Shown: positions 1 to 8,344, counted from the stretch's first letter. The stretch: DNA of 64,000 nt from an uncultured Rhodopila sp. (GCF_903915725.1 NZ_CAIWTY010000082.1:24495-88494), one strand, 5' to 3'. Made by a program: numbers and translations. Notes: generated by a model not told the origin, from the sequence alone.

Positions 1-306
1 GCGCTGGTGTCCGTGGCGGCGGCCCCGCGAGCCCTCGCCTATCACGAAGTGGGTGCCGGGATAGATACCTGCGCCACCTGGACGTCCGACCGCCAGAGCC
101 CCGCCGGTCCGCCGGCTTTGCAGGACGAGCAGTGGGTGCTCGGCTTCCTCACCGGCATCGGCTTCGCCGGCAGCGTGGCGGACGACCCCTTGAACGGCGT
201 GGACGCAGCCGGCGTGTGGGGATGGATCGACAGCTATTGCAAGCAGCGCCCGGAAGAGAAACTGGTCACCGCGGCCCGGGCGTTCTTCAGGTCACATCCG
301 CATTGA
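1..306 (+). CDS. Small secreted protein, 5'-truncated by window edge
   Basis: The reading frame is open to the window edge. The first residues, ALVSVAAAPRALA, look like the end of a signal peptide with cleavage after ALA, so the gene starts upstream. The mature part (~87 residues) has two cysteines (CATW near the start, DSYC near residue 75), which could form a periplasmic disulfide. It also has a W-V-L-G-F-L-T-G stretch and an ending of the type G-V-W-G-W-I-D-S-Y-C followed by P-x4-L-x2-A-x2-F. Short exported proteins of this pattern are widespread in alphaproteobacteria and have no assigned function that I can name. Function unknown; a periplasmic location is inferred. Confidence 0.6.
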   Translation, partial: ALVSVAAAPRALAYHEVGAGIDTCATWTSDRQSPAGPPALQDEQWVLGFLTGIGFAGSVADDPLNGVDAAGVWGWIDSYCKQRPEEKLVTAARAFFRSHPH

Positions 307-429
307 TCCTGCTCCCCGCCATCGACCGCGATCACGACAAACAACGTCCGGCCGGATATCGTCAGCACCTGAACGAACATCAAGGCTCAGCATGACCGCC
401 CATTCGCCCGGCAAATTTCGCGTCGTCCC

Positions 430-2367
430 ATGACAACGGTCGCCGTCCTGGGCACCGGTCCCGCGGGCCTTGCCGCGACGAAGGCGCTGCTCGAACACGG
501 ACTGCGGCCAGTCGTCTTCGAGGCGGCCGAGCAGCCCTTCGGCATGTGGGCGGGACCCGGCCGCGGCGCCTGGTCCGATTTCGCCCGCACCAACATCTCG
601 CGCTACAGCTGCGCCTTTTCCGACCTGGCCTGGCCGGCTGGCAGCGAGGTCTTCCCGATCCGCCGCGACATGGCGGGTTATCTGCGTCTCTATGCCGAGA
701 CCTTCGGCCTGCTGCGCTGCGTGCGATTCGGCGCCCGCGTCGATACGGCGCTGGCGAACCGGGGCGGAGGCTGGCTGGTGGGCTGGCACGGCGCGGATGG
801 TCCCGGCAGCGAGACGTTCGATCATGTCGTGATCGCCACCGGCTTCCTGACGGAGCCGTTCCGGCCGCCTTTCCCCGGGTTGGCGGATTTTGCCGGCGCG
901 GTGGCCCATTCCGCCGACTGCGACACCGCGGCGGATCTGCGCACCCGCTTCGCCGGCAAACGCGTGCTGGTGGTGGGAGCCGCGTTCTCCGGCACCGAGA
1001 TCGCCGCCAAACTTGCGTCCTGTGCGCAGGTGACGGTGACGCTGCGGCATCCGATGTGGTTCGTGCCGCGTTTGGTGCCGGCAACGGATGGCGGCCCGGC
1101 GTATCCGCTGGATTTGGTCATCTACAACCGGCGCGCTGAGAACCCGCTGCTGCATGATGCGCCCGTGTTCCTGCGCCGCGTCGGCGGCGACCCGGGGGCG
1201 GCCTCCCCGGAACTGGCGTTTGACCGGGATCGTGAGCTGCCGCGGACGATCATCATCAGCGATGACTTTCTCGATCTGGTGCGGGCCGGAGCGGTGGCGG
1301 TGAAGCGCTCCGGCAGCCTGCACTTCGATGCCGGTGGAGCGGCCTTCGCCGACGGCCTCCGCCAGGCGTTCGATGCGGTGATCCTGTGCACCGGCTTCAC
1401 CTCGTCGCTGCCTTTCCTCGACCGCGCGGTGCTGGATGCGATCGGCTTCGACGGGTCGGACCGGTTGCAACCGAAGCTGCTGCACCGGACGATGTTTCAT
1501 CCCGACCTGCCGGGGCTGGCCTTCGTTGGCCACTACCGCGGCCCCTACGTTCCGGTGATGGAACTGCAGGCGCGCTGGCTGGCACGGATCCTGGCAGGGG
1601 AACTGCCGATGCCCGACCGGGCCGCGATGCTGGCCGGGATCGCCGAGGAACGGGAACTGCGCGAGCAGCAGCCAAGGCCGCAATTCCCGCACGCGGATTT
1701 CGTCGCGATGGCCGACAGCCTGGCGCGGGAAGCAGGCGTCTTTCCCGAGCTGCCGGCTGACGATCCGCTGCTGCCGCGGGTGACGCAGGGTCCGCTGGTG
1801 CCGGCGCAGTTCCGGTTGAGCGGACCTTACGCGAGGCCCGAATTGGCACACGCTCTGATCGCCGCTACCCCGGCGCCGATCCTGGATGATCCGCCTGAGG
1901 CGAGGCCCGCGGGTCCGGGGCGGCGGGTGCTGGACCTGCTGCGCGGGCATTGGTCAATTGAACGGCGGATCGAACCGGGCGGCCATTTCAAGGGCAACGC
2001 CAGCTTTACGCCGCGTTCCGCCGGCAGCCTGCTGTATCGGGAAAGCGGCCGGCTGGTGCTGGACAACGGGACCGAATTGAACGGCGATAACAGCTATGTC
2101 TATGCACTGCGCAACGGCGATATCGAGATCAGCTTCGCCGAAGGATTGAGCCGCGGAAAGCAGTTCATCGACATCAGCCTGCCGGCCGATGACACGGTTA
2201 ATTTTCCAATCGTGTCAGCCGATCGGCATTTGTGCCGGCTGGATACATATGAGGCGATGTTCCGGCTGGAGAACGCCGATTTCTTTACCATGACCTATGT
2301 GGTGCGGGGTCCGAAGAAGGGGTACGTCAGCCGATCGGCTTACCGGCGTCTGGGGAGTGGCCGGTAA
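430..2367 (+). CDS. Flavin-containing monooxygenase fused to C-terminal DUF6314 domain
   Basis: Residues 1-~480 form an FMO-type NAD(P)H/FAD oxidoreductase. The FAD Rossmann motif GTGPAGLA is at residues 8-15, an FMO-like FxGxxxH (FAGAVAH) near 154, the second nucleotide-binding motif VVGAAFSGTEIA near 180, and two ATGF/CTGF turns (IATGF, LCTGF) follow. Residues ~500-640 are a separate beta-rich domain (LRGHWSIER..., ...LLYRESGRLVLDNG..., ending in ...HLCRLDTYEA... and MTYVVRGP) that fits the DUF6314 family. Such enzymes oxygenate N or S atoms of small substrates; the substrate cannot be told here. The ATG at 430 overlaps the stop of a 13-codon leader ORF (392-433). No partner gene is evident downstream. 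The FMO call is firm, DUF6314 fairly firm. Confidence 0.85.
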   Translation: MTTVAVLGTGPAGLAATKALLEHGLRPVVFEAAEQPFGMWAGPGRGAWSDFARTNISRYSCAFSDLAWPAGSEVFPIRRDMAGYLRLYAETFGLLRCVRFGARVDTALANRGGGWLVGWHGADGPGSETFDHVVIATGFLTEPFRPPFPGLADFAGAVAHSADCDTAADLRTRFAGKRVLVVGAAFSGTEIAAKLASCAQVTVTLRHPMWFVPRLVPATDGGPAYPLDLVIYNRRAENPLLHDAPVFLRRVGGDPGAASPELAFDRDRELPRTIIISDDFLDLVRAGAVAVKRSGSLHFDAGGAAFADGLRQAFDAVILCTGFTSSLPFLDRAVLDAIGFDGSDRLQPKLLHRTMFHPDLPGLAFVGHYRGPYVPVMELQARWLARILAGELPMPDRAAMLAGIAEERELREQQPRPQFPHADFVAMADSLAREAGVFPELPADDPLLPRVTQGPLVPAQFRLSGPYARPELAHALIAATPAPILDDPPEARPAGPGRRVLDLLRGHWSIERRIEPGGHFKGNASFTPRSAGSLLYRESGRLVLDNGTELNGDNSYVYALRNGDIEISFAEGLSRGKQFIDISLPADDTVNFPIVSADRHLCRLDTYEAMFRLENADFFTMTYVVRGPKKGYVSRSAYRRLGSGR

Positions 2368-2466
2368 AGCCGTGGTTGCACGGTGCCCGCCGATGCGAAA
2401 TAGGGGATATCGGTTCTCCGGGGGTTCAGTCTCGACGCCTGTGTCCGGGCAAAGTCCGCGTTTCGG

Positions 2467-2790
2467 CGCAGAGTTCGCAGAGCGGGGCGCAGAGTGCGCA
2501 GAGATACTTTTCTACAGACCTGCTACGGTGCGGTAGTGTAAAGTGTAAAGGAGCAATGTAATATGTAATACCAACTGGCGATGACATTGACTCTCCCGCC
2601 GCCGCCTCGTCGTGCCGACGGAGGTCGGCATCCACGCCTTGGTGTGCGTGCAAACAAAGGCTATGGATGGCCGGCCTTCGCCCGCCATGACGGTGGGGGC
2701 GACCGCGCCTATGGGTCAAAGTCAATGCCGGTTGGTATAAATTTGAAATATTACTCTGCGCACTCTGCGCCCCGCTCTGCGAACTCTGCG
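2467..2790. repeat. Perfect 37-bp inverted repeat flanking a family A palindrome
   Basis: The arm at 2467-2503 is the exact reverse complement of the arm at 2754-2790. The arms consist of iterated CGCAGAG/TTCGCAGAG words. The flanks (tttcgg outside, atactttt inside) are partly mirrored, so the original arms may have been longer. The ~250-bp interior contains a family A repeat (2608-2692). It could be a cruciform-forming, MITE-like or remnant transposable structure. Confidence 0.85.
2608..2692. repeat. Dispersed palindromic repeat, family A copy 1
   Basis: Pattern: cgtcgtgccgacggaggtcgg, then catccacgcctt, a short variable loop, and a degenerate aaggc-tatggatgg, closing with ccgcccgccatgacgg-like sequence. 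The same architecture recurs at nine other places in this window, mostly between genes. Confidence 0.8.
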
Positions 2791-2902
2791 TCGAAAAGCC
2801 TTTGTTAAACCAAACCGGAACCGGCGGAGTGTCCCTCCGCCACCCGGCGCCGTCCAAGCCAGGCCGCGCAAGAAATAACCACCGCCACGGCACGACCAGG
2901 TA

Positions 2903-3112
2903 TCAATCGTGCTGCTGCTCGGTCTGCTGCTGTTGCTGCTTCGACGCCATATGGTGCCCGACAGCGCATCCGCCGACGGCGCCCAGCACCCCGTGATGCG
3001 CCATGTGCCCGGCCAGGCCGCCGACAGCGGCTCCCTTGAGGCATCCTTTGGCCTCGGCCTGTCCCGCCGCAAGCACCATACCCATGGCAGCGGCGATCAT
3101 CAGGGTCTTCAT
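2903..3112 (-). CDS. Small glycine-rich secreted protein
   Basis: A 69-residue product. It starts with a clear signal peptide (MKTLMIAAAMGMVLAAGQAEA, cleavage after AEA). It continues as a glycine-zipper-like stretch (GAAVGGLAGHMAHHGVLGAVGGCAVGHH) with two cysteines and several histidines, and ends in a polar Q-rich tail (QQQQQTEQQHD). The ATG at 3112 is chosen because it opens the signal peptide; an upstream extension of the frame has no leader character. Glycine-zipper proteins of this size usually sit in or at the envelope. The His/Cys content hints at metal contact, but this is inference. It follows hemC on the same strand after 65 bases. Confidence 0.7.
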   Translation of the reverse strand: MKTLMIAAAMGMVLAAGQAEAKGCLKGAAVGGLAGHMAHHGVLGAVGGCAVGHHMASKQQQQQTEQQHD

Positions 3113-3177
3113 AATCCGTAGCCTCCGAAGTGTGAGCGGCCGAAACGCCCTCACCCCTCCGGAAGTTCCGCCCGCCC

Positions 3178-4137
3178 TCAGCCGAACAGGTCGCCCGGCG
3201 AATCCGCCCGCAGGCTGAGGCCAAGTTCGCGCCCGATCAGCGCGGCATCCTCCGGCGCGCCGGACAGGGAACGCTTCAACAGGAACGACCCGTCGGCCCG
3301 CGCCACCAGCCCGGTCACCACCACGCTGCCATCCGCCTGGATGCGCAGATGCCCGCCGATCGGCGTGCGGCACGACCCGTCCAGCTCACCCAGCAGAGCA
3401 CGCTCAGCCTCGGCGGCCACCCGCGCTGGCGCGTCCTCGATCTTCGCCAGCAGCTCCAGCACCTCGGTATCGTCAGCGCGCGCCGTGATTCCGACGATCC
3501 CCTGCGCGGAGGAGGGCACCATCAATTCCGGGTCCAGCGCCACCGTGCCGGGGACCTCCATCTCCAGCCGGTTCAATCCGGCCAGGGCGAGCAAGCTGGC
3601 CTGGCACTCGCCTTCGCTCAGCTTGCGCAGCCGGGTCTGCACGTTGCCGCGGATCGAGGCGACCTTCAGGTCGGGCCGGGCATACAGCAACTGCGCCTGC
3701 CGCCGGACCGAGGATGTGCCGATCAATGCGCCGTTGGGCAGGGCTGAGTAGGGATCGGAGGGGTGCGGGAACTTGCAGTCGGGACCCAGGATCAGGGCGT
3801 CGCGCGGGTCTTCCCGCTTCAGCACGCAGGCCAGCACGATGCCGGGCGGCAGCTCGGTTTCCAGGTCCTTGCAGGAATGCACCGCGACATCGACGCGGCC
3901 GTCGAGCAGCGCCTCGTGGATTTCCTTGGCGAACAGCCCCTTGCCGCCGATTTCGGCGAGCGGACGGTCCAGCACCGCATCGCCGGTGACGCTGATGATG
4001 ACCTCGACGCCGGGCGGAGCGCCGGGAATGCCGGCGAGCAGGCGGAGGAAAGTGCGGGTTTGCACCAGCGCGAGCGGAGAGCCGCGGGTGCCGGCACGCA
4101 GCGGCGTGGGTCCGGTGGTGTTCATGTCGCGGTTCAT
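3178..4137 (-). CDS. hemC: Hydroxymethylbilane synthase (porphobilinogen deaminase)
   Basis: Polymerises four porphobilinogen units to hydroxymethylbilane in cytosolic tetrapyrrole synthesis (heme, B12, possibly bacteriochlorophyll). Family landmarks in order: GTRGSPLAL at the N-terminus, ETELPPGIVLACVLKRED, GTSSVRRQAQL, DLKVASIRGNVQTRL, LALAGLNRLE, AQGIVGITAR, and the cofactor-attachment loop GELDGSCRTPIGGH with the cysteine that binds dipyrromethane. Length (319 residues) is normal. The start is uncertain among ATG 4137, ATG 4125 and GTG 4149; none has a strong ribosome-binding site. It lies 33 bases downstream of the efflux adaptor gene on the same strand, so read-through is possible, though the pathways are unrelated. 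Confidence 0.96.
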   Translation of the reverse strand: MNRDMNTTGPTPLRAGTRGSPLALVQTRTFLRLLAGIPGAPPGVEVIISVTGDAVLDRPLAEIGGKGLFAKEIHEALLDGRVDVAVHSCKDLETELPPGIVLACVLKREDPRDALILGPDCKFPHPSDPYSALPNGALIGTSSVRRQAQLLYARPDLKVASIRGNVQTRLRKLSEGECQASLLALAGLNRLEMEVPGTVALDPELMVPSSAQGIVGITARADDTEVLELLAKIEDAPARVAAEAERALLGELDGSCRTPIGGHLRIQADGSVVVTGLVARADGSFLLKRSLSGAPEDAALIGRELGLSLRADSPGDLFG

Positions 4138-4170
4138 AGCACCGCTCACGCGAAACGGAAGAGCCGGGTT

Positions 4171-5043
4171 TTACCGGGCAGCTCCGATCACTTCGACGGT
4201 CGCGGTGCGTCCCGGGATCACCCGCACGTCGGGCGGGACGCCGTCCAGCGCGATACGCACCGGGATGCGCTGCGCCAGCCGCACCCAGTCGAAGGTGGGG
4301 TTGACGTTGGCCAGCAGGTTGGCGCCGGACTGCCGCTCGCGGTCCTCGATGCCCCCGGCGATACTGTCCACGTGTCCGGTCAGCCGCGCGGGCACGCCCA
4401 TCAGGCGAATGCCGACGCGGTCGCCGATATGGATGCGGGGCAGGCGGGTCTCTTCAAAATAGGCGTCAATGCGCAGCGAGTCGGTATCGACCAGCGCGGT
4501 GACGGGGTGCCCTGCGGTGACGTAGTCGCCCGGACGCAGGCCAAAATTGCTGATGATGCCGTTGACCGGTGCGATGACGCGGGAGCGGTCGAGGTTCAGT
4601 TGCGCCAGGTCCTTGTCGGCGACCGCCTGCTGAAACCCGGCGGCGGCGATCTGTTCCGTCGCCTGCGCCTGCTCGACCTGCTGGCGGCTCACCTCCGTGG
4701 TGGTCAGCGCGCTGTAGCGGTTGAAGTCGCGCACCGCCTGCTGCAGCGTCGCTTCGCGGCTGGCGACCACCGCCTGCGCCTGGCGCAGCGCCAGCTCGAA
4801 GCGGGCTGGATCGACGACGAACAGCAGGTCGCCGCGATGGACGGGCTGGTTGTCGCGGACGTGGACCTCACTGACCAGGCCGGAGACGTCCGGCGTGACC
4901 CCGACGATGTCGGCACTGACCCGGGCGTCGCGGGTCCAGGGCGCGACTTCGTAGTAAATCCACAGCCGCCAGCCGATAACGACGGCAACAAGCACCGCCG
5001 CCAGCGTCTTCGCGACGCGGGTGGCGAGGGGGAACCGCCTCAT
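4171..5043 (-). CDS. HlyD/AaeA-type membrane fusion protein
   Basis: Periplasmic adaptor of an efflux pump, 290 residues. One N-terminal membrane anchor (VAKTLAAVLVAVVIGWRLWIYY) is followed by the first lipoyl half (RDARVSADIVGVTPDVSGLVSEVHVRDNQPVHRGDLLFVVDP), an alpha hairpin rich in Q/A/E, the second lipoyl half (DRSRVIAPVNGIISNFGLRPGDYVTAGHPVTALVD) and a beta-barrel domain. This is the layout of the p-hydroxybenzoic acid efflux adaptor AaeA. The ATG at 5043 overlaps the stop of the DUF1656 gene by four bases (ATGA), showing translational coupling. Substrate is not deducible; aromatic acids are typical for AaeAB. Confidence 0.9.
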   Translation of the reverse strand: MRRFPLATRVAKTLAAVLVAVVIGWRLWIYYEVAPWTRDARVSADIVGVTPDVSGLVSEVHVRDNQPVHRGDLLFVVDPARFELALRQAQAVVASREATLQQAVRDFNRYSALTTTEVSRQQVEQAQATEQIAAAGFQQAVADKDLAQLNLDRSRVIAPVNGIISNFGLRPGDYVTAGHPVTALVDTDSLRIDAYFEETRLPRIHIGDRVGIRLMGVPARLTGHVDSIAGGIEDRERQSGANLLANVNPTFDWVRLAQRIPVRIALDGVPPDVRVIPGRTATVEVIGAAR

Positions 5044-5252
5044 TGCCAGCCCGCCTCGGCCGAGATCCAGACGACCGCGCCGAGCACCATGACGAACAGC
5101 GCCACGTCGAACAATGCGCGGTGCCAGACGAACCGGTAGAAGCCGAATCGCGCCAGAGTCCGGCGCAGCACGGCGTTGACGGAGATCGCGATCAGCCCGG
5201 CGCATAGCAGTCCTGGCACGAACACGCCGAACAGGTTGAGTTCGCTTCTCAT
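5040..5252 (-). CDS. DUF1656 (AaeX-like) small membrane protein
   Basis: A 70-residue protein with two predicted membrane helices (LFGVFVPGLLCAGLIAISVNAVL and RALFDVALFVMVLGAVVWISA), matching the DUF1656/AaeX family that accompanies AaeA/AaeB-type pumps. Its role is not established. It is coupled to the adaptor downstream by an ATGA overlap. Upstream, about 180 bases separate it from the FUSC gene; that space holds a family A palindrome, unusual inside an otherwise tight operon. Confidence 0.88.
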   Translation of the reverse strand: MRSELNLFGVFVPGLLCAGLIAISVNAVLRRTLARFGFYRFVWHRALFDVALFVMVLGAVVWISAEAGWQ

Positions 5253-5271
5253 GCGGGTGCGACCCCACCCT

Positions 5272-5353
5272 CGTCATGCGGACCGAGGCCGCCATCCACG
5301 CCTTTTGCCGCCGCAGCCCAAGGCGCGGATGGCGGGCCTTCGCCGGCCATGAC
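5272..5353. repeat. Dispersed palindromic repeat, family A copy 2
   Basis: Same architecture as the other family A copies (gtcatgcggaccgaggc, ccatccacgcctt, loop, aaggcgcggatggcggg, ccggccatgacgg). It lies between the FUSC gene and the DUF1656 gene, inside an apparent operon, so it could form mRNA hairpins between cistrons. Confidence 0.8.
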
Positions 5354-5430
5354 GGGGGGACACGGCAGCGCCGCCTCATGGACTCTCATCATCGCTGCTG
5401 GCCCGAGCCGACGGGGAAAGGGCGCTGACA

Positions 5431-7404
5431 TCACGCCCCCGCCGGTGGGGCGTCGGGGAACAGGCCGCGGCGAACGCCAACCAGACCGAGCAGCGCGTCC
5501 GGCCGATCGGAGTCCGGTCCGGCCGCGGCCACGGCGTCCAGCGCGGCATCGATCGCCGGCAGCACTGCCCCCTTGGACATATCCGGGCGGCTGCCACGGC
5601 GGTAGTAGGCCGCCAGGGCGTCCAGCATGGTGTCGATCCGCTGCCGTACCGGCGCGGTCACGCTATGGCGCGCCCGCCGCAGGTCGATGATGTTCAGGCC
5701 GACGCGGATGTCGGCCAAAGCGCGCTCCGGCGCCTCCTGCGCCTCCGCCAGCCGCGCGCCGATAAGGCCGAGACGGTCGAGCATCAGCCCGGCATAGCGG
5801 GCGCGGTCGTGGCCACCGCGCCGCTCGGCCGCGACGGCCAGCTCCAGCCGGATCACCCGCATCAGCCGCCGCACCCCGAATCCGGCGCCGACGGAGCGGA
5901 TCAGCCGCGTCACGGTGGCGGCGATGACCAGGGCCAGCAGGAACGCCAGAGCGGAGTTGACGAAGGTCGGGAAATCGGCGGCGTAGGCATCCTGCAGCGC
6001 CAGCAACGTCGCGCCGTTGGCGGTGAAAGCGCGGCCGCCGTTGGCGGTGGCCGGCATCGAGACCAGCACTCCGCCCAGCAGATAGGGCGGGGCCAGCGCC
6101 AGCATCAGTGTCTCGAAGCTGGAGGCATGCGGCAGCACGCCGAACAGCAGCACGCCATCGACGACCACCGCCGCGGCGGACCAGGCGAGAAAGGTCATGA
6201 TCGCCGGCACCGGATCGTCCTGCGCGGCGAAGAAGCTGCAGGCAACGGCGACCAGCTCCGCCGCGACCGCTCCCTGCGGCCAGGCGGCGGCGATCCAGGC
6301 TGTGCAGCACAGCACAATCGCCACGCCGCACGCCACCGCCGAGAGCAGCGCCATGCCGTGGTCGCGGTGCCAGGCGCTGGCCGCGGTGGCGTCGGGGGCG
6401 AACAGCAGCTGGGTCTGCGGCAGCGGCACGGCGCTGCTCATCTGCCGGCGCAACAGCGAGCAGTCGTGCATGATCCGGGTCAGGTCGCGCAGCCGCAGCG
6501 TCAGGCTGGTCAGCAGCAGCGCGGTCCAGTCGGAGCGCGGCGCCAGCCATGCCTCCATCGTGTCGATGCGGTCGAGCAGCGCGTCCACGGGCTGCCACGG
6601 CGCGGACACCCATTCCCCGACATCCCCGGCCAGGCGGGTCATGGCGGGCGGCATCGCCTCGCCGAGCGCCGTGACCCTGTCGGCGATGGAGGCCAGCACC
6701 GGCAGCAGCATGACCATGCGCGCCCGCAACAGCCCGAACTGGCGGGTTTGCCAGCCGAGCGCGTCGTAGGCGAGCTGGCTGGCCAGCAGGTTGATCTCCA
6801 CCGCATCGGCGGCGAGGCGGCGGGCGCTGCGCTGCGGATCGCCTTCCCCGGCTATCGCCTCGCAGCTCCAGTCCCGCGCGTTCGTCAGCCAGGCGTCGAT
6901 GCGGTTGGCCAGGGCGGCGCCGACGGGACGGGGGAAGACGACGGTGGCGACCAGGCTGGCGAGGCTGACGCCGATGGCGATTTCCTCAAGCCGGGTCAGT
7001 GCGGTTTCGAAGATCGCGTCCGGGGCGGCGACCGAGGGGAAGCCGATGATCGCCGCGGTATAGCCGGCCAGCATGCAGGCGTAGCTGCGCGGGGTGCGGT
7101 CGAGCAGCGACAGATAGAGGCATCCGGCGACCCAGAGGGCGAGGGCCAGCGACAGCAGCTCCGGCGCGTTGGACAGCGGCGGGACCAGGATGACCGCGGC
7201 GGCGGCGCCGATGACGGTGCCCAACAGGCGGAAGACGGCTTTCGAGCGGGTGGCTCCCGATAGCGGCTGGCCGGCGATGTAGGCCGAAGCCATGGCCCAA
7301 TACGGGCGGTCGAGCCCGAGGGACAAGGCGATGTAGAGGGCGAGCATGGCCGCGGCGAAGGTCTTGGTGGCGAACAACCAGTCGCGGAAGCCGGGCCATT
7401 GCAT
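5431..7404 (-). CDS. FUSC family (AaeB-like) efflux protein
   Basis: A 657-residue inner-membrane protein with two blocks of about five to six hydrophobic helices (residues ~10-165 and ~350-490), each followed by a helical cytosolic region. This is the duplicated FUSC/AaeB layout. N-terminal motifs such as FAAAMLALYIALSLGLDRPYWAMASAY and the internal counterpart around CGVAIVLCCTAWIAAAWPQG are characteristic. With the DUF1656 and HlyD genes it forms an aaeB-aaeX-aaeA set, probably exporting aromatic acids or related toxic organic acids. The cistron order is inverted relative to the enteric aaeXAB operon. Confidence 0.9.
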   Translation of the reverse strand: MQWPGFRDWLFATKTFAAAMLALYIALSLGLDRPYWAMASAYIAGQPLSGATRSKAVFRLLGTVIGAAAAVILVPPLSNAPELLSLALALWVAGCLYLSLLDRTPRSYACMLAGYTAAIIGFPSVAAPDAIFETALTRLEEIAIGVSLASLVATVVFPRPVGAALANRIDAWLTNARDWSCEAIAGEGDPQRSARRLAADAVEINLLASQLAYDALGWQTRQFGLLRARMVMLLPVLASIADRVTALGEAMPPAMTRLAGDVGEWVSAPWQPVDALLDRIDTMEAWLAPRSDWTALLLTSLTLRLRDLTRIMHDCSLLRRQMSSAVPLPQTQLLFAPDATAASAWHRDHGMALLSAVACGVAIVLCCTAWIAAAWPQGAVAAELVAVACSFFAAQDDPVPAIMTFLAWSAAAVVVDGVLLFGVLPHASSFETLMLALAPPYLLGGVLVSMPATANGGRAFTANGATLLALQDAYAADFPTFVNSALAFLLALVIAATVTRLIRSVGAGFGVRRLMRVIRLELAVAAERRGGHDRARYAGLMLDRLGLIGARLAEAQEAPERALADIRVGLNIIDLRRARHSVTAPVRQRIDTMLDALAAYYRRGSRPDMSKGAVLPAIDAALDAVAAAGPDSDRPDALLGLVGVRRGLFPDAPPAGA

Positions 7405-7865
7405 GGCGAGGGTAACGGGGCGGCTGCCTCCCGGTTCCGATCACGGGTTTCAGGCGCCTGCTGAAAGGCGTGGACGCTTGGCGCGCAACCGTATGCCGGC
7501 GCTGGCGTCTATTATTGTATCGATAAGAACCTGCTGACCTGTGTGGCTGAATAAACCGCCTCCAGCCCCTGGACCCCGATGGCACGGCGAAGATCTCGTT
7601 TCCGTCCACCGGATTTCGCGATGGCCCCGAACCAACCCGGGACGGTCGCGTGAAAACCAACCGGAATGAGATCGTGAGGATTTGATCGGCTAATGACGAA
7701 ACCCATCCGCAAGCGGATTTCACTGCCGGGCCGGGCGTGCCACACCACGCCCGTGCATTCGCCCGGGTTTGAACCCGGCGTGCGACCGGCACCGGCATGA
7801 CAGGAAACCGCGGCGGCTCGGGCTGCCACCGCGCATAACGGCTACCATGTCCATGGAGCAGCAAA
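7405..7865. other. Intergenic region, no gene recognised
   Basis: This separates the divergent FUSC and LEA-like genes and must contain both promoters. There is slightly AT-richer sequence around 7500-7530 (tctattattgtatcgataag), but no clear -35/-10 pair or operator. Nothing else supported. Confidence 0.5.
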
Positions 7866-8285
7866 ATGGCATTAGAATCGCTGAAGAAATTGGCTCAGGA
7901 CGCACTCGAAACGGCGAAGGAGGTTGCCGAAAAGGCCGCCACCACCGTCGGCGAAGCGGCTAGCAGCGCGGTCGAGAGCGTGCGCTCCGTCGCGCCGGAG
8001 TCCTTCGACAGCGCGGTCAAGACCGTCACCGACACCGCGTCCAGCGTGGCCGGGCGGGTCACCGAGACGGCGACGGAGGCCGTCGAGGCGCTACGCGAAA
8101 CACAGATTGGCAAATCGATTGCCGAAGGCGCCAGCACGCTGGCTGAAACCGCCACCGACACCGGCAACCGGATCGCCCGCGCCGCTCAGGCCGCGAGCGA
8201 GGCTTTTACCGCCGAACCGCCCGGCAAGGACCCTTCACAGACCGGCGAAATAACAACCCCGCCGGCTGCACCACCAAAGCCCTGA
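7866..8285 (+). CDS. Amphipathic helical LEA/apolipoprotein-like protein
   Basis: A 139-residue protein without signal peptide or membrane segment. Residues 1-~125 are a continuous A/E/T/V/S/K-rich helix with loose 11-residue periodicity (LAQDALETAKEVAEKAATTVGEAA..., VTDTASSVAGRVTETATEAVEAL..., ASTLAETATDTGNRIARAAQAA). It ends in a P-rich tail (PPGKDPSQTGEITTPPAAPPKP). This composition is typical of LEA-like, apolipoprotein-like or phasin-like proteins, which coat membranes or granules or protect under drying. Which of these applies cannot be decided. A GC-rich hairpin with a T tract follows the stop codon. GGAG precedes the ATG. Confidence 0.7.
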   Translation: MALESLKKLAQDALETAKEVAEKAATTVGEAASSAVESVRSVAPESFDSAVKTVTDTASSVAGRVTETATEAVEALRETQIGKSIAEGASTLAETATDTGNRIARAAQAASEAFTAEPPGKDPSQTGEITTPPAAPPKP

Positions 8286-8311
8286 CGCGCCAACCGGTCC
8301 CGGCGTCCGGC

Positions 8312-8344
8312 CCGGGCGGTCTCAGACCCGCCCGGTTTCGCTTT
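8312..8344 (+). terminator. Rho-independent terminator of the LEA-like gene
   Basis: Stem ccgggcgg (8312-8319) with ccgcccgg (8328-8335), 8-nt loop, then tttcgcttt. It begins 26 bases after the stop codon. The oppositely directed NIPSNAP gene ends at 8343, so the hairpin may serve both. Confidence 0.7.

Larger units (their letters stand above)
2368..2902. other. Intergenic region with a long inverted repeat
   Basis: No credible gene is seen between the monooxygenase and the small glycine-rich gene. The stretch holds a perfect 37-bp inverted repeat (listed separately), one family A palindrome and low-information sequence. Short ORFs here read through repeats and are judged spurious. Confidence 0.7.

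Noticed and set aside
292..1950. Long minus-strand ORF (552 codons) opposite the monooxygenase
   Set aside because: Arginine/proline/histidine-rich composition without domains; a high-GC shadow of the real gene.
2608..2692. Possible CRISPR-like array from repeated motifs
   Set aside because: Copies are dispersed over the whole window with palindromic arms and no regular spacers.
2903..3112. Q-rich tail of the small secreted protein as a repeat-expansion artefact
   Set aside because: It is short (five Q), in frame and ends in a normal stop; nothing suggests a slippage product beyond ordinary variation.
5665..7263. 532-codon plus-strand ORF opposite the FUSC gene
   Set aside because: Low-complexity G/R/Q/H composition; antisense shadow of a membrane protein gene.
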